A DNA stretch of 64,000 nt from Pagrus major (lineage: Eukaryota > Chordata > Actinopteri > Spariformes > Sparidae): positions 20,715,306 to 20,779,305 of the forward strand of contig NC_133215.1 of NCBI RefSeq assembly GCF_040436345.1. The letters are read 5' to 3'. The position numbers and the translations under genes are program-made. Below the pieces are notes generated by a model, which saw nothing but the letters and a program-made list of their open reading frames with translations, ran no database searches and was not told where the DNA came from. Shown one piece after another: positions 58,501 to 64,000 of this stretch. Within the stretch, counting starts at the first letter, position 1, and each line of letters begins with the position of its first letter.

Positions 58501-60270
58501 TACGTTATAAGCAAATGGAGGTTTAGACAATGAGATCATAGCAGTGGTCACTGCAATTACTGATGGCAACAGTTAGAGACTGTATGCAGCTGTTAAAGAC
58601 ATGATATCTAACATCTCTGCATGAAACGACCACACCTTTGTTATATATTTTGTTGAGTTGTTACAATATTCTTGCCAACAATGTTCAAATCCAGAGAAAT
58701 ATGTAGTTCTACTTTTATTCAAGGTAACAGTGCATTTCATTTGGTCACCTTGTGCTGTAACTGAGAGTCAGAGAATGAGGAAGGGAGTTGGCAACTGCGA
58801 CTAAATGTAGTGTGAATGAGACTTTAAAACATGGTGGAAAAAAAGTTTTGCCAGGATAATCTTTCTAAGTTCCAGTAGTCAAACTCATGAACTCACTCAT
58901 GAAATGACTTATGAATAAGTAAGTGAATAAGTGATTTAAATGAATAAAAAAACATATACTTCCACCTTTTTTCCTTTCCACAATCGTTATATAATGTGTT
59001 AAGAAATTAGGTTAAAATGTAATATTGGTTGCACTATACTATGTTGATTCCTTGGTCCTTTTTCCGCTATCTATACATCTATAGAACTGATGTGCTTATT
59101 AGCCTAATTGCCATTGACAGATACACAGATGGCGAGGTCACAGTCTGCTGACCTGCTCATCTGACACTACAGCAGTGATTGACACCGGCTGAGTCTTGGA
59201 GATAACCCAACAACAGACAGTTTTGCGGTGATGCTGAACTGTGTTGTCTCGATTCAGGATCGTAAAAAAGTAGCGGCAAACTGCATCCCCGCCCCATTCT
59301 ATTAAAAAGCTCCCAGGCTGTGTGGTGATGAAATAACAGACAGAGCCTCAAAACATTTTCATTGAAAGATTTAATCAGAGCTCATCTTTCCCTGCTTCTC
59401 TGCCTCTCCCCTGCTCGGCTCTAAATAGATTTCCTTAATGAAAGACACATTTCCAGTTGGCAGAGTGTGAAAACAGTCTCTGCTTTTATGCAGAGGTAAA
59501 AATAGCTGCCCGTCGATCTGTAAATGGGAGAAAGAAGATGTGCCAGTTTACCCGTAATTGGCTACAGTGTGCAGACTCATAGCAGTGGTGTCATGAAATC
59601 GAAGTGTCTCTTTTGATGGTTGAGCAGCTCAGTGATCTAGCAACCTCCATCTGCTGTGTGTGAGTGTGTGTGTGTGAAAGTGAGTACAGTATATTTGTAC
59701 CCACCAGACCTGAAAATGTAAATCCATTACTAGAGGTCGAGGGAGGGCAGTTGCAATGACAGCACACAACCCCCGCTGAGATTGCGTGTGTGTGGTTGAG
59801 GCCGTATGTGTCTGCTGCCTTTGAGGACCAGTGTCAGTGTGAGTTTGGATGAGGCTCCTGCACATATTAGCCCTGATTTGTTTGCTTTCCACCTTCCTTT
59901 TCATCTCTCTCTCACATCACTCTGTCTCTCATCTTTTTGTTCTGAAGTTTGATTCCTCATCAGAGTTAAGTGGGCGACACTGCAGATGTGAAGAGGGCTG
60001 GGTATCAGTCGATGCTTTCATCTCACCCCTTTTCATTAGCTCCATATACAGTTTTCCATTATCTCTGTGTACAGTTCACGGCTGTCACCGCGCGCTTGTT
60101 CATCAGTTTTATCGTAACAGCAGACAAACTGAAGGGCTCCAGAGCAAAAACATCAAATTAGGCTTTGATTTAGCAGTATGGAGTGTTTTTCATTGAGTTT
60201 GCATGTTGTCACGTTGTGAGTTCAACACACTGTTTGAAATATTATTATGTTTCAGTCAGTGGTTGATGCC

Positions 60271-60620
60271 TTAAAGGGGCACTATGTAACTTTTTTTTAA
60301 CCCATATTCTTCAACTGTAGGACCTCTGTATGGACAAATGGCTGTTTTTCATCTCACCTCACCAAAACTCAAAATACATGCCTGTTTTTCTCTAATGCTT
60401 ACACGTACAAATGTAAACATATGACTTTCGAGTACATCTAGAAACTCATGTTCGGTAGGTTTAAGACTTGATCCGTAAACGCCTCACATTGCCAGATAAT
60501 CTCGGCCGAACAATAGTACCAACCAAGGTCCCAGACCAAATTTCTCCTCCAGTTGAATAGAATTAGGATTAAATTGGCCTTAGCTCTTGCAAACAGCTAT
60601 TCTTTGTATCAAGAGCTCTG
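60271..60620. mobile_element. Single-ended TTAA MITE fragment
   Basis: Starts TTAAAGGGGCACTATGTAAC at 60271, a terminus related to the other TTAA MITEs (AGGTGCA..., AGCTGCACTAGG...). A matching inverted end was not found within about 1 kb, so the right limit is arbitrary. Confidence 0.4.
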
Positions 60621-61049
60621 TCACTGGTGCATGGTGCACCATTAATGTTTTTGTCTGTGTTAAAGAGGCTGTGAGCAGGATTTGTTAAGCCTAGCCACAT
60701 TAGGGATGGATGCCATCCAAATTTTAACCGACACAGTACAAATTCCAGGTACTGGCAACGGTACCTTTTTTAGTATTTTACTCTCTCTAATCATAAAAAT
60801 GTAATTTCAGTTGTAAAAAATACAACATTTCAAATGCTTCAGAGTGTTGGCTAACATTAGTAGAAGTGCTTCGCTAATGTCAATCAAGACAGTGACTAAA
60901 GCCCACTTCTTTCCAACAACATAACCAACTAGTTAATTCAAGTGGAAACGGCCAAGTTTTCCCCCCATAGCATTTCCATGTGGTATTATTGTTGCCACTG
61001 CTGTCACAAAGACAACTGGACTGTTTCCGTTTTCCTCAGAGCAGCAACA

Positions 61050-61209
61050 ACACAGGACAAAACATGTTTTCCTCACTCGAAGCGAGGGTCTAAGGACAGA
61101 GGATGTCGTTCACTGTACAGATTGTAAAGCCCACTGAGGCAATGTGATTGTGATTTTGGGCTAGATAAATAAATTTGATTTGATTTGATTTGATTTGATT
61201 TGATTTGAT
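61050..61209 (+). mobile_element. 5'-truncated LINE 3' tail with (TTTGA)n
   Basis: Contains GAGGGTCTAAGGACAGAGGA, then TGTAAAGCCCACTGAGGCAA and TTTTGGGCTAGATAAATAAA, ending in about seven TTTGA units (61174-61209). This is the 3' UTR and short-repeat tail typical of fish L2/CR1-like LINEs as I recall them. Only the last ~160 bp remain. Confidence 0.65.
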
Positions 61210-64000
61210 GTGAAAGCAGATAGAAATGGTGCCCGGCTGCCTGCCTGACTGGATCGGCAGTCGGCCTTTATTTTCCCGGGAGATTTCTTGCCCAGTGTTA
61301 GACAAAATAACATAGTCTTACGTTTATCAGGAACCAGTCTTAACCACAGATTTTTGTTCTATAGCCATTACATTGTGCAATCAACATTCACTTCATAATG
61401 ATGTGTTAAAACAAGAAACTTGCCTATTGCCAGTTTAATTACATAAAGATGAGGCTGTCAGTGCCTCATTCAGTGCTAACATTAGCTGCGGCTGCTGCAG
61501 GGGACTTGGCTTTCATGCTATGAAACACTAAAGTCTTCACCTTTCAGATATATTTTTTGTTTTTGCCAGGTGGTTCCTCAGGTTAGATGTGTTGCTGTGG
61601 TCAGCATTGCATTTCACATTGGAAATATTCTCTGCAACAAGTTTTGAAAAATGTTGCCTTCCTTGCCGCTGCTGTCGGCTCGCTGCAGGGGTGATGTAGG
61701 GTCAAGCTCTCTCTCTCTTTGTCTGTAAATCCAGCCACAATCATCTTTATTACACTCAACCAAATGCACTCTCAGGCACTGAAATTTGGCGCAGATCAAT
61801 TTTATGTAAATCGCTATCAGGTAGTACTGACGGTCGGTATCGGACCCCTAATTTGTTCTCAATCAAAAAAATCTTTCCACCCCATCAAGCCTAAAAACTA
61901 AACTGAAAATAGAAGTCATGTCTGAAGTCAAGTCAAGTCACTTATCAATCAACCAGCTTCCAGCGTCCTATTACAGTCCATCACTGATCCTTGGGGGATC
62001 AAAGACACAGTGCAGGTCCATTCATTCCTGATGGCTGAAACTGTAATACCTTCCCACAGGTTATAGTTACAGAGCTGTTGACTGAGTGATGTGCTGGCCA
62101 TGACCCATCACACTAACACCTGGAGGCTTGTGTGTGTGGTTGTGTGAGTGTGAGCGTGAGATAGACTTGTAGGCCTTCTGTTTTCTAGTGACGGCTCAGA
62201 GGATCTGGGGACCTTTGGAAAATGGAAAATGTCTGTTCTTTGTCACAGAGGTTATAGACAGGAATGTTCACTGAGTAAGATCTCCAAGAAACACACATAG
62301 TTTGGGACACATTCCTGTACCATAGGCTGTGCAGACCCACAGTGAAGCCTGGCAGGTGCACTGTTGACACAGGTACAATAACCCTGTGTTTGCGGTGTAC
62401 ACCTGTTTGTGTGTGCGTGTGCTTGCTTGTGTTAACTGATTTCTGCCTCTTCAGTCAAGCGTTGCCCATTAGGGAATGTTCCACGGCGAGTGTACGACTC
62501 AGCCAACTCTCTCATTCCCCTCTGTTCTACATTTGGAAGAAAAGTTTAGTCTGTCCCGAGACAGATGGCAACGTTGACGACCACCACAAACAAAATCTGA
62601 CAACCACCAGCGCAGATGTTTATGCCTGTGTGCAGGATTTATGACGCCAGCTACACTTTTTGGATTTGAACTCTAAATCGTTTGCTGGCTCTCATATCAC
62701 TTTGTCTCGCTATGTGCGCAGCTGTCCGTGAAGCTCTGCTCAAACAAACCGCCTCAGCAGCATCTCCCTGTTTATGCCGCCTTCTCCTCCTCTCCCTTGA
62801 GAATCTGCACTGAAGTCATGGCAGACTGCGGTGCAGACAAGATAATGCGAGACACTCATAATTCAAAGGTAATGGCATTTTTTTGCTGCTTTATACGCGC
62901 CCACGCTAAACCTGTAGTTAGAGCACTGAGGTTGCAATTCAATGCCGCAGCTCTCTCTGGAGTCACTCGTCTCATTTTCTCAGAACTGTCTTTGTTTTAG
63001 GAGCATTTGTTGTCATTTTTTGATTAAAAATCTGACAACAGGCACAACCCTACGCTTATTCTCTTCCTGCAGTGCTCCCTTCTCTGGTTTGTGTTTACAT
63101 GACGACTTCTAAGAAGCTTTAAGTTTTCCTTGCAACCAGCAAAGCAGTGTCTCCTTACTTGACACCTCACGTACAGGAATAAAAACAGTTTCCACTTGTC
63201 ATAAAGCAGGTGGGGTCCCAGTCGGCTTTGCTCCTGTGATAGACTGTAATAAACACATTAACATCTCCGACAGCAGTCTTTCTCTCTGCAGCCCTGCATC
63301 AGATTCTTCTTTTTTGACAAGCACTGCAAGATTGCCCAAATAAATTAAGCACAAGGGTGGCTTCGCACTGACTCTGTGGATGTCCCAGTTTCAAGATCAG
63401 ACTGCCTGAAGCAGGAACGACACTGTTTATATTCACAGAATATAGTCAGGTCTGTGTGAATAATCAGCTGAAAATGATTTAAAGAAATGTAATTTCTTGT
63501 AATGTTCAAATGCACTTATTTTAGTTTGTTGAGCTGTCAGTACAAGCTGCAGTGATACACACTCAGAAAACCCATATATATATTTAAAGTGGCTTTTTTC
63601 TTTCACTTAACGACTACAAGGGCCTCTGTTAACACACATCAAAAAACACCAGATATTTCAAGAATACAATTCAAATATTCAAAAATCTGAGAATAAAGAC
63701 GGAATTTTACAACTAAAACCTGTAAGATATTGACAGTGAAGTTGTGACTAGAATGGCATGCAGTAGAGTGCGTACCTCGGCCAGAAAACCACCTCGGTAC
63801 TATGTTCCCTGTCGTCAAATTGGCAGCCATCAGTCTCGGATGCTGCCGTCAGCTCTCTCATCACTTAATCGGCTGTGTTCACTGGAAGCTCCGGGTGACC
63901 CGATCAGACAAAGTCGGCTACATTCCCCCAAGATGCGTGCTGTGGTCACGCTGGTTATGTCCATACATTGATTATGCCTAACACTTAAAAATACTGAGTT

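Larger units (their letters stand above)
54280..64000. other. rhbdl3: rhbdl3 intron 2 (incomplete)
   Basis: I found no further rhbdl3 exon or independent gene in this 9.7 kb. It holds a TTAA MITE (54722-55127), CA repeats (55341-55408, 55523-55583), the end of another MITE (60271) and a LINE 3' tail (about 61050-61209). Several moderately GC-rich, repeat-free stretches (about 55900-56250, 57750-58350 and 59350-59650) could be conserved regulatory DNA, but sequence alone cannot show it. Confidence 0.5.

Noticed and set aside
63744-63971. 75-codon frame at the right edge
   Set aside because: No similarity recognised and no splice context. It may be part of a dispersed repeat (GTAGAGTGCGTACCTCGGCC) but this could not be confirmed.

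Overview
This is a stretch of vertebrate nuclear DNA, almost certainly from a ray-finned (probably percomorph) fish. All recognisable genes are intron-split with GT/AG boundaries. Their proteins align closely with human proteins as I remember them. Intergenic DNA and introns are AT-rich and fairly compact. The dispersed repeats look like teleost families: TTAA-flanked MITEs, hAT-like MITEs, a tRNA-derived SINE and a LINE 3' tail. No prokaryotic operon, CRISPR array or phage is present, and I saw no undescribed defence or metabolic system.

Layout, left to right: utp6 (minus strand, first four coding exons, running off the left edge); a promoter interval with two inverted CCAAT boxes; suz12 (plus, 16 coding exons, 683 aa); about 4.3 kb of 3' flank and intergenic DNA; atad5 (plus, 14 coding exons, 1102 aa, much shorter at the N-terminus than human ATAD5); tefm (minus, 5 coding exons, 370 aa, convergent with atad5); adap2 (plus, 11 coding exons, 380 aa, divergent from tefm); rhot1/Miro1 (plus, 19 constitutive coding exons, 619 aa, plus a conserved 123-nt cassette exon); about 7 kb of intergenic DNA with a long (TA)n tract; a GC-rich promoter/leader; and rhbdl3 (plus, first two coding exons only). 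The last 9.7 kb is inside rhbdl3 intron 2.

Exon models were built by eye. For suz12, atad5, tefm, adap2 and rhot1 the summed exon lengths are exact multiples of three and every junction keeps frame, which is strong internal support.

The genes are not an operon. They correspond to human 17q11.2: the ATAD5-TEFM-ADAP2 trio and the UTP6/SUZ12 head-to-head pair belong to the NF1 microdeletion region, and RHOT1-RHBDL3 lies just distal. Here the blocks abut directly, without NF1, OMG, EVI2 or RAB11FIP4 between them. Roles are unrelated: ribosome biogenesis (utp6), Polycomb repression (suz12), PCNA unloading (atad5), mitochondrial transcription elongation (tefm), Arf-GAP/phosphoinositide signalling (adap2), mitochondrial transport (rhot1) and a rhomboid-family membrane protein (rhbdl3). 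Teleost a/b paralogue suffixes cannot be assigned from this window.

The best leads are the shortened atad5, the fold-back element filling most of adap2 intron 7, the conserved Cys-rich rhot1 cassette exon, an unexplained coding-like segment in adap2 intron 1, and a hAT MITE carrying the nearest poly(A) hexamers for tefm.
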